DNA from: Hydrogenovibrio sp. 3SP14C1
GTDB taxonomy: Bacteria; Pseudomonadota; Gammaproteobacteria; Thiomicrospirales; Thiomicrospiraceae
Length of the DNA: 64,000 nucleotides
NCBI RefSeq assembly: GCF_029625905.1
Contig: NZ_JARTLM010000001.1
Location: 124,001-188,000 of the forward strand
Direction: 5' to 3'
The notes beneath the pieces are model-generated. The model saw only the letters and a list, made by a program, of their open reading frames with translations. It was not told the origin of the DNA and searched no databases. Position 1 is the first letter of the stretch. Every line of letters begins with the position of its first letter. This document shows positions 18,159 to 27,359 of the stretch, in pieces. A program made the position numbers and the translations under genes.

Positions 18159-20264
18159 ATGAACTCAAAAACACTTTTTAAACCTTTTGCTTATTTAACC
18201 GCCCCAACGTTATTATTGAGCCTACTCCATAGTCCATATGCTTTATCAGACGACACCGTTGTGCTGGCCCCCGTCAAAGTAGAAGCCGATTTGAGACAAT
18301 CTGATGCTGAAGATATGCCGGTAAGCGTTACCGTCATTAACTCAGCCGAATTACAGGATGCTGGCGCAGCCCATACTGATGATGTGCTATTGAGTGCACC
18401 AAATGTCAATGTATCAAACCAGAATGCTCGTATCAAACACATACAGGTGCGCGGCATGGGCGAACGAGAAGAATATACTGGTGCTCCAAATGCCAGTGTC
18501 GGCCTCGCGATTGACGATATTGATTTCAGCGGACTCGGCGGCATTGGCAGTTTATTTGATGTAAAACAGGTCGAAATTTTACGCGGCCCACAAAATACCC
18601 GTTATGGACAAAGCGCCATTGGCGGGTTGGTTAACATTCAAAGCAATGACCCAACGCCTTACCGTGAAAGCTTAATCGAAACCAGTCTAGGACAATACGG
18701 CCATAAAGAGCTCGGATTAATGACTAGTGGCCCCGTCAGCGACAAAAAAGACGCAACCCAATACCGTATTGCTGTATTCAAGCATCAAAGCGATGGCTTC
18801 TATAAAAATGCGACATTGAATCGCAAAGACACCAATTCCAAGGATGAATTGACATTACGCGGCAAACTACGCGTTTTTGCAACTGACAATACCACGATTG
18901 ATTTAACCTTGTTACATGCTGACTTTATTGATGGCTATGATGCTTGGTCACGAGATAACACTTTCACAACTCGCTCTAACCAACCTGGAAATGATAACCA
19001 GCTTTCCAATGCGGCTGCGATGAAAGTGACTTATGAGGGGAACAAAGCATATAACTTGATTTCCACCACTAGCCTATCGAATACTGATGCGCTTTATAAC
19101 TTTGATGGTGACTGGGTAGCAAAAACAGGCCAGTTTTATGAAACTCAAAAACACCGTCGCCATATATCCCAAGACTTACGATTCCAATCAAAAGAATCTG
19201 CGCGCATTTTTAATGATTCAACCGATTGGTTGATCGGTGCATATTTCTCGAATATGAATGAAAGCAACCATGCTGATAACTATTGGGATCAGACCTATTA
19301 TGCCAGCAAAACTGAACTGATTGACAGCGACTTTAACCACCAAAAACTGGCCGCTTATTCACAACTTGACCAACACGTAAACCAAAAGCAAACCCTAACG
19401 TATGGCCTACGGATTGAGCATAATCAACAAACTTTTGATCAAACCAAAAAAAATTATAATAACAATACTTTAACCGATGATTTCTCACCCACTGAAACCC
19501 TTTGGGGTGGATCAATTCACTATAAGTATCGTTATAATCCGAACCAGATGGCCTTTGCTGGTGTTACCCGAGGCTATAAAGCAGGCGGGTTTAATGCCGG
19601 AAGCGGTTCTTCTGCCAATGTCACTTATGATGCGGAAACCTTGTTGAATTATGAAATCGGGCTAAAATCAAACTATCTGAACAACCGGTTACAAACGGCG
19701 ACCACGTTTTTTTATATGGACCGACAGAACCCTCAATTTGCTGGCAGCGCTGACAATGGAGGAGAATGGATTTTCTACACAGAAAACCTTGATGCAGCAC
19801 AGAATTATGGCCTAGAAACCTCATTTGATTGGCAAGCGACCTATGCTTGGCAGTTTTTCGGTTCGTTAGGATTACTATTTACCGATGTAGAAGGCACCCC
19901 CGTCAACAGCGCCTTTGAAATGTCTGGCCGCGATCAAGCCCATGCCCCGAACTATCAATTCCATTTAGGCACCCAGTATCGTGCAAACAATGGTTTTTTT
20001 GCTCGTACCGAAGTACGGGGCATGGACAGTTACTACTTTGATAATGTGAATGATGGCAAAACAGGAGCTTACCAAATCCTTAATGCGCGTATTGGGTACG
20101 AAGCAAAAGATTGGGAAGTCTATGCATGGGGTAACAACTTAACCGATGAGCGTTATGCAACCCGAGGCTTTAAGTTTGATCATGGTGACGGGGCAGGTGT
20201 AAAAGAGTACATCCATTTAGGCGACCCTCGCCAATTTGGCGCAACGGTTAGAGTACACTTTTAA
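18159..20264 (+). CDS. TonB-dependent outer-membrane receptor, thiamine-regulated
   Basis: This protein of about 701 residues has a signal peptide ending near ALS, then a TonB box and plug domain. The plug contains DAEDMPVSVTVINSAELQD, then RGMGEREEYTG, then EILRGPQNTRYGQSAIGG. A 22-strand barrel follows, with the usual C-terminal NLTDERYATRGF and a final VHF. The upstream TPP riboswitch makes thiamine, its phosphates or a precursor the likely ligand. Similar receptors under THI elements have been described in other Gram-negative bacteria. The start is the ATG at 18159 behind AAAAAGGA. An in-frame TTG at 18153 lies within the likely ribosome site spacing and is rejected. Confidence 0.9.
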   Translation: MNSKTLFKPFAYLTAPTLLLSLLHSPYALSDDTVVLAPVKVEADLRQSDAEDMPVSVTVINSAELQDAGAAHTDDVLLSAPNVNVSNQNARIKHIQVRGMGEREEYTGAPNASVGLAIDDIDFSGLGGIGSLFDVKQVEILRGPQNTRYGQSAIGGLVNIQSNDPTPYRESLIETSLGQYGHKELGLMTSGPVSDKKDATQYRIAVFKHQSDGFYKNATLNRKDTNSKDELTLRGKLRVFATDNTTIDLTLLHADFIDGYDAWSRDNTFTTRSNQPGNDNQLSNAAAMKVTYEGNKAYNLISTTSLSNTDALYNFDGDWVAKTGQFYETQKHRRHISQDLRFQSKESARIFNDSTDWLIGAYFSNMNESNHADNYWDQTYYASKTELIDSDFNHQKLAAYSQLDQHVNQKQTLTYGLRIEHNQQTFDQTKKNYNNNTLTDDFSPTETLWGGSIHYKYRYNPNQMAFAGVTRGYKAGGFNAGSGSSANVTYDAETLLNYEIGLKSNYLNNRLQTATTFFYMDRQNPQFAGSADNGGEWIFYTENLDAAQNYGLETSFDWQATYAWQFFGSLGLLFTDVEGTPVNSAFEMSGRDQAHAPNYQFHLGTQYRANNGFFARTEVRGMDSYYFDNVNDGKTGAYQILNARIGYEAKDWEVYAWGNNLTDERYATRGFKFDHGDGAGVKEYIHLGDPRQFGATVRVHF

Positions 20265-20273
20265 GGGGTTCAA

Positions 20274-20299
20274 AAAAATGGCCAGGCCTGGCCATTTTT
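20274..20299. terminator. Perfect 26-bp palindrome acting as a terminator
   Basis: The arms AAAAATGGCCAGG and CCTGGCCATTTTT form a perfect 13-bp palindrome ending in a T run, 10 bases after the TonB receptor stop. The core is the iterated CCAGGCCTGG (20282-20291). Because there is no loop, the RNA hairpin must open a few central pairs. It could attenuate transcription into the two genes downstream. Confidence 0.75.
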
Positions 20300-20324
20300 A
20301 ACGGTTTATAACCAAGGAGTTTCT

Positions 20325-20600
20325 ATGCTAGCATCTATTGAAATCAGTATGTACCCGTTACAGGAGCAATATTGCCAACCGATTTTAAACTTTATTGCGT
20401 CGCTGGAAAAACACGATGAAATCCGTATTAAAAAAAATGCCATGAGCACACAGATTTTTGGCGACTATCGTATCTTAATGGCCGCATTGACTGAAGACAT
20501 TGAACAGGTGTTACAAAAAAACCCAAAAACCATTTTTGTTTTAAAGCTACTGGGTACGGACCGATCAAAAGCGGATATTGAGCACTGTGGAGACCACTAA
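20325..20600 (+). CDS. YkoF/MTH1187-like thiamine-binding protein
   Basis: This 91-residue protein resembles the small ferredoxin-like Thiamine_BP (YkoF) family. It begins MLASIEISMYPLQEQY and contains KKNAMSTQIFGDYR, which aligns with the MYPL and LST segments of YkoF. Such proteins bind thiamine or its pyrimidine. Its place between a riboswitch-controlled receptor and a PnuT-type transporter supports a thiamine role. It has an AAGGAG-like box (caaggag) before the ATG. Its end overlaps the next gene. It may be a soluble carrier or sensor rather than an enzyme. Confidence 0.72.
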   Translation: MLASIEISMYPLQEQYCQPILNFIASLEKHDEIRIKKNAMSTQIFGDYRILMAALTEDIEQVLQKNPKTIFVLKLLGTDRSKADIEHCGDH

Positions 20601-21213
20601 TCTTTTTTCTGACATCCTGGCATCTATCTTAGCCTTGTCGGGCTGGGAAGCGCTTGCAACGCTCCTCGGCATGGGATATATCCTCTTCGCGATAAAACAA
20701 TCAGTTTGGGCGTGGCCTTGTGCTTTTTTCAGCACGTTTATCTACACATTGCTTTTTTGGAATGGACAACTCCCACTTCAGTCTATTCTCAATGCCTATT
20801 ATCTGGTCATGGCTATTTATGGTTTCTGGCTTTGGCGAAAACCTTCCCAGTCCAGCGAAGCCATTCATGTTCACAACAAGCCTATCGCTTTTCATCTTGG
20901 CTTTTTAGCCATCGGGGCAACCCTAACCATCGCAATCGGGTTTTATCTGCAACAAGGTGATTATTCACGTGCACCCTTTTTAGATGCGGGTGTCATGATT
21001 TTTTCCGTGATGAATACTTACCTAATGGCTCGAAAGGTATTGGAAAACTGGCTTTATTGGCTTGTGATCAACAGTGCTGCCATTATTTTGTACTGGCAAA
21101 GTGGGTTTTATTTTACGATTTTGATGTTCATATTGTATTTCGGATTAGCCATTGTAGGCTATCGAGCTTGGCGTCAAGAATTACCAACACCTATGCCACA
21201 CACGACAAAATAA
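20578..21213 (+). CDS. pnuT: PnuC-family transporter, probable thiamine transporter PnuT
   Basis: This protein of about 211 residues has seven or so membrane helices and matches the PnuC vitamin transporter family (LEALA-type N-terminus as SGWEALATLLGMGYILFAI, then YLVMAIYGFWLWRK, then VINSAAIILYW). PnuC carries nicotinamide riboside, and its relative PnuT carries thiamine. The riboswitch, receptor and thiamine-binding protein upstream favour PnuT. The start codon is uncertain, either TTG at 20578 or GTG at 20587. Both overlap the previous gene by 14-23 bases, which suggests translational coupling. Confidence 0.85.
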   Translation: MSTVETTNLFSDILASILALSGWEALATLLGMGYILFAIKQSVWAWPCAFFSTFIYTLLFWNGQLPLQSILNAYYLVMAIYGFWLWRKPSQSSEAIHVHNKPIAFHLGFLAIGATLTIAIGFYLQQGDYSRAPFLDAGVMIFSVMNTYLMARKVLENWLYWLVINSAAIILYWQSGFYFTILMFILYFGLAIVGYRAWRQELPTPMPHTTK

Positions 21214-21222
21214 CACACATTT

Positions 21223-22119
21223 TCAGTTAAAAAGCCGTGGCTGATCACGCCAGGCCTGGTAGTTTTTTTCGCCCAGCACATTCATTAAAAACAGCATCAT
21301 TCTATATACAGCTCTGACATCAGAAATCGCAGGAATCGGGTGATGTCGCGCATATTCAACGCAGAACACCTGAGCTTGTTCTGGTGTCAGTAAAAACTCC
21401 AGCAATACCCAGTCTAACTCAACCGGACCAAATACCAGTGCATCCAAATCAGTTAACGCGGTTAAACGTCCATCCAATTGCAAAAACTGATCCCATCTTA
21501 AATCCGGCATAATCACGCCAAATGAAGCCGATTGAAAGTGCTCATCTATTTGAGAAATAAGTGCGTCTTTTTCAGAAGAACTCAATACTGGTCGATCCGT
21601 TAACCACTGGTTCAGTTGTTGTTTTAAGTAAAGCGGCCAGTGCATTTGTTTTTTCGGGTCGTTAGCAATATAACCAAAATGATCGGACCGAATTTGATGC
21701 AATTTTGCGAGGTGTTCGGCCAACTGCCGAACCATATGAGAAGTGACCTGCGGTGTCTGTACAGCTTGACCGGACAAAAGGTCAGTTTTGATCGCCCAAA
21801 TACCCTTTGATGGCACAATCAAAGTTTCCAATAAAGTTGGAATATCAAGGGGTGAAGACTGTGCAATTAAAGGATAAAGCGATTCAAAAGACGACACCTG
21901 TTGTTTTAAATCAATTCCAAAAAAACGTTCCATGCCTTGCCAAAAGTCAGAGCCATTCGTAGACTGCGAATTTAACGCTTTAATAATCTCTTTTCCATGA
22001 GGCGCTTCGTGCAAAAAAATATGATGACTGCTATCTTCATACAAGCTAGGAATCAGTTTAAATGACCGGGGGTCAACCTGAGCAAAATAAGATTTTAACG
22101 CATCAATAACTGACGGCAT
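21223..22119 (-). CDS. Kinase-fold (APH-like) protein with altered catalytic loop
   Basis: This 298-residue protein resembles aminoglycoside/choline kinase-fold enzymes. PDLRWDQFL near residue 203 occupies the place of the HGDxxxxN catalytic loop. The His-Gly is replaced by Met-Pro and the Asn by Gln, while the Asp is kept. TDLDALVFGPVELDW supplies the metal-binding aspartate region. It converges on pnuT with a 9-base gap, so a thiamine-kinase-like job is possible, but it also follows the hybrid histidine kinase by 15 bases on the same strand. Substrate and activity are unknown. A CCAGGCCTGG palindrome lies at 21250-21259. Confidence 0.7.
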   Translation of the reverse strand: MPSVIDALKSYFAQVDPRSFKLIPSLYEDSSHHIFLHEAPHGKEIIKALNSQSTNGSDFWQGMERFFGIDLKQQVSSFESLYPLIAQSSPLDIPTLLETLIVPSKGIWAIKTDLLSGQAVQTPQVTSHMVRQLAEHLAKLHQIRSDHFGYIANDPKKQMHWPLYLKQQLNQWLTDRPVLSSSEKDALISQIDEHFQSASFGVIMPDLRWDQFLQLDGRLTALTDLDALVFGPVELDWVLLEFLLTPEQAQVFCVEYARHHPIPAISDVRAVYRMMLFLMNVLGEKNYQAWRDQPRLFN

Positions 22120-22134
22120 GACGAGCTCTCAACC

Positions 22135-24984
22135 CTATTCTTTTGTTTCAACTTGCGAGAGATAATATTCTACAACGCTTAAAAAATTCTCAACATCTAA
22201 CGGTTTGGTTAAATAGTCATCAAAACCAGCCTGTTTTGCACGCCGAATATCGTGCGACATGGCATTCGCCGTAATCGCCACCACTGGCACATCACGGATA
22301 TCGTCATCTTTCTTGAGCACCTCTAACACTTCATAACCATTCATCCCTGGCATATTAATATCCAACAGAATCAAATGCGGTTTGTTCGCTTTTGCCAGTT
22401 CAATCCCTAGCTTAGGTTCATGCGCGGTAATTAAATTGGTATAGTCCCGCTTGGCCAAAACATGCGACACCAGTTTTAAGTTCGCGGGATTATCTTCAAT
22501 ATACAGAATGGTTTTATTCTGGCCATCAAGCTGGTCAGATTGTGATTGCGAATCCGGGTCGAAACTGGCTTCAAATGGGTGACAAGAGTCAATATACAAC
22601 TCAATAAAGAAATTGCTTCCTTTTGGGGTATTGGATTCATAACCAATCTTCCCACCCATCAACTCAATTAACGTTTTAGTGATGGAAAGCCCCACACCAG
22701 TCCCTTCAATACCGCCGCCTTCTTGCCCAAGACGATTAAAAGGCTGGAACAGCTCAGCTTGCTTATCCGTCGGTATGCCAAGGCCACTATCTTTTACAGA
22801 AATTCTAAGAGTCTCTGCTGATAGTGGTTCACATTCCACCCAGACTTGCCCATAATCATCATTGTACTTCACAGCATTTGATAACAAGTTCAATAAAACC
22901 TGTTTAAGACGCACACGATCAGCACGAACATACCGTTCGTTCAGTTCAGGGATATCCAGTGTAATACCTTTATTCTCAGCGACAGGGAGCATCAAGTTAC
23001 GACATTCTTCCAGTAATTCTTTTAGGCCAACCGACTCAATCGATAAATCGATATTTCCCGATTCAATTTTAGCCAAATCAAGTACATCATTGATTAAATC
23101 TAGTAAATGGTTACCTGCTTTAACAATCTCGTAGATACTGTCTTTTTGATCAGCTGTCAGGTTGTCTTCCATATCCAATAACTGAGCAAACCCTAACACC
23201 GCATTCAAAGGCGTTCTTAACTCATGACTCATGCTGGATAGAAATTGAGATTTGGCTTGGCTGGCTTTTTCAGCTTCATTACGTTCTTTTAAAATCTCTT
23301 CATGCATTTGCTCTTGCTGAGCCAGCATCCGTTTAACGTAAATTAATGCTCCATAGTTCTGCGTAAAGGATGCTAAAAAATCGACTATTTCGTCATCATA
23401 GCCTTCTGGACGGTTTGCTAGCCCGTACATTCCAACCAGTTTTGAGCCGTAAAATACCGGCACCCCTAAAAATGCATCTAAGTCAGGGTGCTCTTCCGGT
23501 AGCCCACCACTTCTAGGATCATTAGCCGGCTTGTTGCTAATCACCACTTTCTCTGTGCGGATGGCGCTGCCGAATAAGGTATTCATGTTTTTGAATTCCA
23601 AACCATCCGGCGCATTTTCATCATAAAACTTTCGCGTTTCTTCATTCCAAGCAATGTTGGTTAAGGCATGTGTTTTCAAATAAGACTGATTATCTTCATC
23701 TTTTAACACCTCTCCAATAAAGCCATATTCACTATTGGTGAGTTTTAAAATTCGGCCCAGTAAATAATCCGTTACTTCAGGGAGGTCTTTATAAACCATA
23801 AATAAGTTAGTCGCTTTCCAAAGCGTTTCCAGCAGTTCTTTTTGCTTTTTCAATTTATGTTCAATATGCATGCTACTGGTAATGTCTCGGATGATAATCG
23901 TGAATCCATCCTGATCGGAATCCTTAATGGGACCTATCGCAGCTTCAATCGGAAAAATACCGCCATTTTTATGCTGACCTTTTACGCGACCATCTTGTCC
24001 CATTAAATTCGTATCATTGAAGCTATTTGCATTCAAATTATGAATAATTTCGGTATGGTATTTACGGTATGCGCGAGGGATTAACATCGTGACATTGTTG
24101 CCAATCAATTCGACGGACGAATACCCGAACAGTTTTTCCATTGCAGGATTTACTTCCATGATATTGCCGTCTTTATCTGTTTTTAAAATACCATCTGGCG
24201 CCGCATGGAGAATGCTTTTTAGATCTGCTAACGAATTTTGAAGTTCATTTTTTGCTTCGGTTAACTGATGTGTGCGAGATTTTACTTCCTGTTCAAGCTC
24301 AACCGTATAAGACTGCAATCGGCGTTTGGAATAACTGACCAAAGAAATCACGAGAATACTGATCGCCAGGATCAAAATAATGACTAACCAAATTTGGTGT
24401 TTGAAATTTTCATTTCTTTTGGCTTTTTGAGCGAGATGTTCCTGTTGTAACCTTTCAATAGAGTGGCCGACCAACAAATGAAATGAAGAAAGTAAGCCAT
24501 CCGCATAATCTTGCGTTGGAATAACTTCGGTATAAAGAACCTCTTTGGCTTCTTCAACTGCGCCAAAATCAAGTAATAAACTTTGATAATAGAACTGCTT
24601 TGGCAACCCTTTTTCAAGAATTTGGTTATGCTCAACCAAGATTCTTAACTCTTCTTTTTGACTGGCTAATTGCCGTATACGAGCGCTTTCTTCAACAATT
24701 TTATGCCGTAGTTGAGAAATTCTATTGAAGATTTCTCGCTGCTCGTTTTCATCTTTATGAACGACGGCATCTTTCAGCAACAATTTTAACTGTGTTCGAA
24801 GATCATAAATTTTCGTTAGGGTTTCCAGCTTATTACGCTCGATGGCAAGCTGCCCCCAACTTTTCATTTCTTGTTGATTACCTTGATCAAAAACCTGATA
24901 AAGCCCATAAACCGCAAGCAGTGTTGCCGAAAAAGCAATGACCAAAGGCCATTCATAGAACTTTAAAAGTGTTTTTTTAATCAT
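22135..24984 (-). CDS. Hybrid sensor histidine kinase (PAS-GAF-HisKA-HATPase-REC)
   Basis: This 949-residue membrane kinase has a first membrane helix near residues 13-31, a helical periplasmic region (about 35-195) and a second helix near 197-215. A PAS domain follows (about 255-370, DGILKTDKDGNIMEVNPAM), then a GAF-like domain (about 385-555). The HisKA site is SHELRTPLNAVLGF with the phospho-acceptor His at 587. The ATPase motifs are NLLSNAVKYN, DSGLGIP and GTGVGLSI. The C-terminal receiver has EDNPAN, LILLDINMPGMNGYEVL and a conserved KPLD. No partner output regulator is next to it. The ligand of the sensor is unknown. Confidence 0.9.
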   Translation of the reverse strand: MIKKTLLKFYEWPLVIAFSATLLAVYGLYQVFDQGNQQEMKSWGQLAIERNKLETLTKIYDLRTQLKLLLKDAVVHKDENEQREIFNRISQLRHKIVEESARIRQLASQKEELRILVEHNQILEKGLPKQFYYQSLLLDFGAVEEAKEVLYTEVIPTQDYADGLLSSFHLLVGHSIERLQQEHLAQKAKRNENFKHQIWLVIILILAISILVISLVSYSKRRLQSYTVELEQEVKSRTHQLTEAKNELQNSLADLKSILHAAPDGILKTDKDGNIMEVNPAMEKLFGYSSVELIGNNVTMLIPRAYRKYHTEIIHNLNANSFNDTNLMGQDGRVKGQHKNGGIFPIEAAIGPIKDSDQDGFTIIIRDITSSMHIEHKLKKQKELLETLWKATNLFMVYKDLPEVTDYLLGRILKLTNSEYGFIGEVLKDEDNQSYLKTHALTNIAWNEETRKFYDENAPDGLEFKNMNTLFGSAIRTEKVVISNKPANDPRSGGLPEEHPDLDAFLGVPVFYGSKLVGMYGLANRPEGYDDEIVDFLASFTQNYGALIYVKRMLAQQEQMHEEILKERNEAEKASQAKSQFLSSMSHELRTPLNAVLGFAQLLDMEDNLTADQKDSIYEIVKAGNHLLDLINDVLDLAKIESGNIDLSIESVGLKELLEECRNLMLPVAENKGITLDIPELNERYVRADRVRLKQVLLNLLSNAVKYNDDYGQVWVECEPLSAETLRISVKDSGLGIPTDKQAELFQPFNRLGQEGGGIEGTGVGLSITKTLIELMGGKIGYESNTPKGSNFFIELYIDSCHPFEASFDPDSQSQSDQLDGQNKTILYIEDNPANLKLVSHVLAKRDYTNLITAHEPKLGIELAKANKPHLILLDINMPGMNGYEVLEVLKKDDDIRDVPVVAITANAMSHDIRRAKQAGFDDYLTKPLDVENFLSVVEYYLSQVETKE

Positions 24985-25030
24985 CTATTCAAATCAATTA
25001 TTCAATATTTATGCTCAACGAACGTACCGT

Positions 25031-25414
25031 TTATTTTGCTTCATCAATCATCGAGATGACTTTTTGTTCAACTTCTTTTGCGATGGATTGCAAGGCATCA
25101 TCATCAGACAAAGTGGCTAGCATTTTCGCCGGCTCAATCATTCCGATTTTAGTTTGACCCTTTTCGGTATACACTGAAATACGACAAGGCAAAGCCATAT
25201 TTAAACGCATATCAATTCCCATGACCTCAGCTGCTTTAACAGGGTTACACACTTCAAACACTTGACAGTCTTCAGCGAACTCAAGGCCTTTGCTTCGTAA
25301 GGTTTTGCCCAAATCATGAACATAAAGTACACCAAATTGATGATTCTTCACCGCAGCATCTAGATCTTTACCTGCTTGTTCAAACGACTTGTTGGTTTCA
25401 ACGATGTAATACAT
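25031..25414 (-). CDS. DUF302 family protein
   Basis: This 127-residue soluble protein shows the DUF302 pattern: MYYIVETNKSFEQAGKDLDAAVKNHQFGVLYVHDL at the N-terminus (shown here only to identify the region), a mid-protein FEVCNPVKAAEVMGIDMRLN, and PCRISVYTEKG. The cysteine in EVCNP and the PCR motif are commonly kept. The function of the family is not settled. A good AAGGGAAG box precedes the ATG. It is transcribed as a short gene between two longer minus-strand genes. Confidence 0.85.
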   Translation of the reverse strand: MYYIVETNKSFEQAGKDLDAAVKNHQFGVLYVHDLGKTLRSKGLEFAEDCQVFEVCNPVKAAEVMGIDMRLNMALPCRISVYTEKGQTKIGMIEPAKMLATLSDDDALQSIAKEVEQKVISMIDEAK

Positions 25415-25529
25415 ATTGCTTCCCTTATATTTTTAAAAACTCAGCTTTATTGAACTGGTTTTTTAGATGAATATCAAAAATATCTCTTCAGATTTTACAG
25501 TAGTCAGACGATTTTTTATTAGCGAAAAA

Positions 25530-26555
25530 CTACTCTGGCACTTTATTTCCCAATAAAACCGCTATGGCTCGAGTATCTTCCTTCTGAAAGAGGGCAATTT
25601 GGACAACCATTGTTAGAGGGATTGATAAAATCATTCCGACCGGACCAAACATCCACCCCCAAATCATTATCGACAAAAACACCACCAGAGGAGATAACCC
25701 AAATTTAAACCCCATCAATCTAGGTTCGATTAAATTTCCAAGTACAACATTAATAACAATAAACCCACTCATTACCATAAACGCATCAAAAAGGCCTACA
25801 TTTATCAATGCTAAGAAAACAGGTGGAACCGCTGAAACCAATGAACCGATATTCGGAATATAGTTCATCAGCATAGCTAAAACCCCCCACAAATAAGGAA
25901 AATCGATATCTAAAAACATCAATAAAAGGGTCACGAGCACCCCTGTCATAAAACTCACTACGGTTTTAATGAGAATATACTTATTCACCTGCTTAAAATA
26001 CTCAGAAATGGCATGAAGCTTATATTCAGAATTCGGCCAAGCCGCGTGAAACTTCCGAGTGAGGGTACTTTCTTCCATCAATAAGAAAATCGTAATAAAC
26101 AAAACGAGGAAAGTGTTCATTAAAAAAACACCGATACCCGCTAAAGCCTCTGCCATAAATTGAATGATTGATTCAGGGCTAAAGTGCTCTTTCAACGTGG
26201 GCTCAAAAAAAGGAAAAGACCAATATTTAAATAACGGTGATAATTCAACCAATAAATCATTAACGCCATTCGCGTAATCAGGAAGATTATTACTAAATAC
26301 TTCTACAGAGTTGCTCAACATCAAAAAAAACAACATTAACAACGCAACCCATATACTAAGCATCAACATTATGGCTAACCAGCTAGGAACCGAATGACGT
26401 TCCATGAGTCGAATAAAAGGGACGGAAAGGATAGAGATAAAAATCGCCAACAAAATAGGCACGACAATACTTTCTGCTATTTTCAACGCTGTTAAAATGA
26501 TAATTACAGACGCCATGCCAACCAGCCAGGATAACCCTTTATTCTTACTTACCAT
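25530..26555 (-). CDS. AI-2E family transporter (PerM/TqsA-like)
   Basis: This 341-residue integral membrane protein has about eight helices and matches the AI-2E/PerM family. Typical segments are VPILLAIFISILSVPFIRLM near residue 32, YLWGVLAMLMNYIPNIGS near residue 223, and a C-terminal MIWGWMFGPVGMILSIPLTM. Some members export autoinducer-2, others exchange ions, so the substrate is open. luxS lies 12 kb away in this window, which is suggestive but not proof. The SD is AAGG before the ATG. Confidence 0.85.
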   Translation of the reverse strand: MVSKNKGLSWLVGMASVIIILTALKIAESIVVPILLAIFISILSVPFIRLMERHSVPSWLAIMLMLSIWVALLMLFFLMLSNSVEVFSNNLPDYANGVNDLLVELSPLFKYWSFPFFEPTLKEHFSPESIIQFMAEALAGIGVFLMNTFLVLFITIFLLMEESTLTRKFHAAWPNSEYKLHAISEYFKQVNKYILIKTVVSFMTGVLVTLLLMFLDIDFPYLWGVLAMLMNYIPNIGSLVSAVPPVFLALINVGLFDAFMVMSGFIVINVVLGNLIEPRLMGFKFGLSPLVVFLSIMIWGWMFGPVGMILSIPLTMVVQIALFQKEDTRAIAVLLGNKVPE

Positions 26556-26658
26556 TCAAACGCCTTCTTACGCTAAATAAAGAACCCTCATTTTAACCGA
26601 AACCAATGATAAATTTAAAAAACCAACCTTTTTGCTATGAAATAAAGGGGTTTTGAAA

Positions 26659-26883
26659 CTATTTTTCAACCCATTCATCCCCTGATTTTTGATATTTCTG
26701 CTTTACCGCAGCCCATGCAACTTTATGGGCAACTTCCTCACGACTTTCATCGCCTTGACGATCTTTGGGATCTTTATACTCCTCCCAGGCATTATTAAAG
26801 GCTGCTCGATAGATATCTTGAGCATGATCAGGTAAATGGGCTTGCACAGCATCAGGTAAATCACGTTTTGATGAGTATGGCAT
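26659..26883 (-). CDS. chaB: ChaB family protein
   Basis: This 74-residue protein matches the ChaB family almost completely. It begins MPYSSKRDLPDAVQAHLPDH, contains YRAAFNNAWEEYKDP near the middle, and ends with HKVAWAAVKQKYQK. ChaB was named as a possible regulator of the cation antiporter ChaA, but its real function is unclear. No chaA gene is in the window. A strong GGAGGG box precedes the start. Confidence 0.93.
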   Translation of the reverse strand: MPYSSKRDLPDAVQAHLPDHAQDIYRAAFNNAWEEYKDPKDRQGDESREEVAHKVAWAAVKQKYQKSGDEWVEK

Positions 26884-26944
26884 AAGACATTCCCTCCGGT
26901 TTTGATGAAAAACAAAATCAAACTTAATAAATTTAAAATAAAAT

Positions 26945-26973
26945 TTGACAGCTTCAGCGCCTCTCTATACAAT
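26945..26973 (+). promoter_or_regulatory. Promoter of the tRNA-Phe / tRNA-Leu unit
   Basis: A perfect TTGACA (26945-26950) and TACAAT (26968-26973) are separated by 17 bases. Transcription would start about 10 bases before the first tRNA. No other promoter-like sequence separates the two tRNAs, so they are probably made as one precursor. Confidence 0.8.
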
Positions 26974-26990
26974 ACGCCGAATCAAAATAA

Positions 26991-27066
26991 GGCCACATAG
27001 CTCAGTCGGTAGAGCAAAGGATTGAAAATCCTTGTGTCCCTGGTTCGATTCCAGGTGTGGCCACCA
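26991..27066 (+). tRNA. tRNA-Phe (GAA)
   Basis: The gene is 76 bases, including an encoded CCA end. The acceptor stem GGCCACA pairs with TGTGGCC. The anticodon arm AGGAT-TGAAAAT-CCT holds the anticodon GAA. The T arm has GGTTCGATTCC, and the D arm has AGCTCAGTCGGTAGAGC. All of these fit a normal elongator tRNA-Phe. Confidence 0.97.
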
Positions 27067-27104
27067 CATTATTTTAAAATGTTTTTTTCTAAAACATTTT
27101 ATAC

Positions 27105-27188
<84 letters not shown>

Positions 27189-27195
27189 CATCATT

Positions 27196-27225
27196 AAGCC
27201 CAGGTTTTTACCTGGGCTTTTTTAT
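27196..27225 (+). terminator. Intrinsic terminator of the tRNA unit
   Basis: AAGCCCAGG (27196-27204) pairs with CCTGGGCTT (27211-27219) around a six-base T/A loop and is followed by a T run, 8 bases after the tRNA-Leu CCA. Confidence 0.93.
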
Positions 27226-27359
27226 TTCTATTCTCATGATTTAACCTCCTCAATTCAACCTTTTTCAGAGTCATTCAAGCATTAATAGACAAAGTTTGTG
27301 ATAAAGTTATCAAAAGACAAGTCGATTAACTGACTGATAATACTGTTTTATCGGAATCT

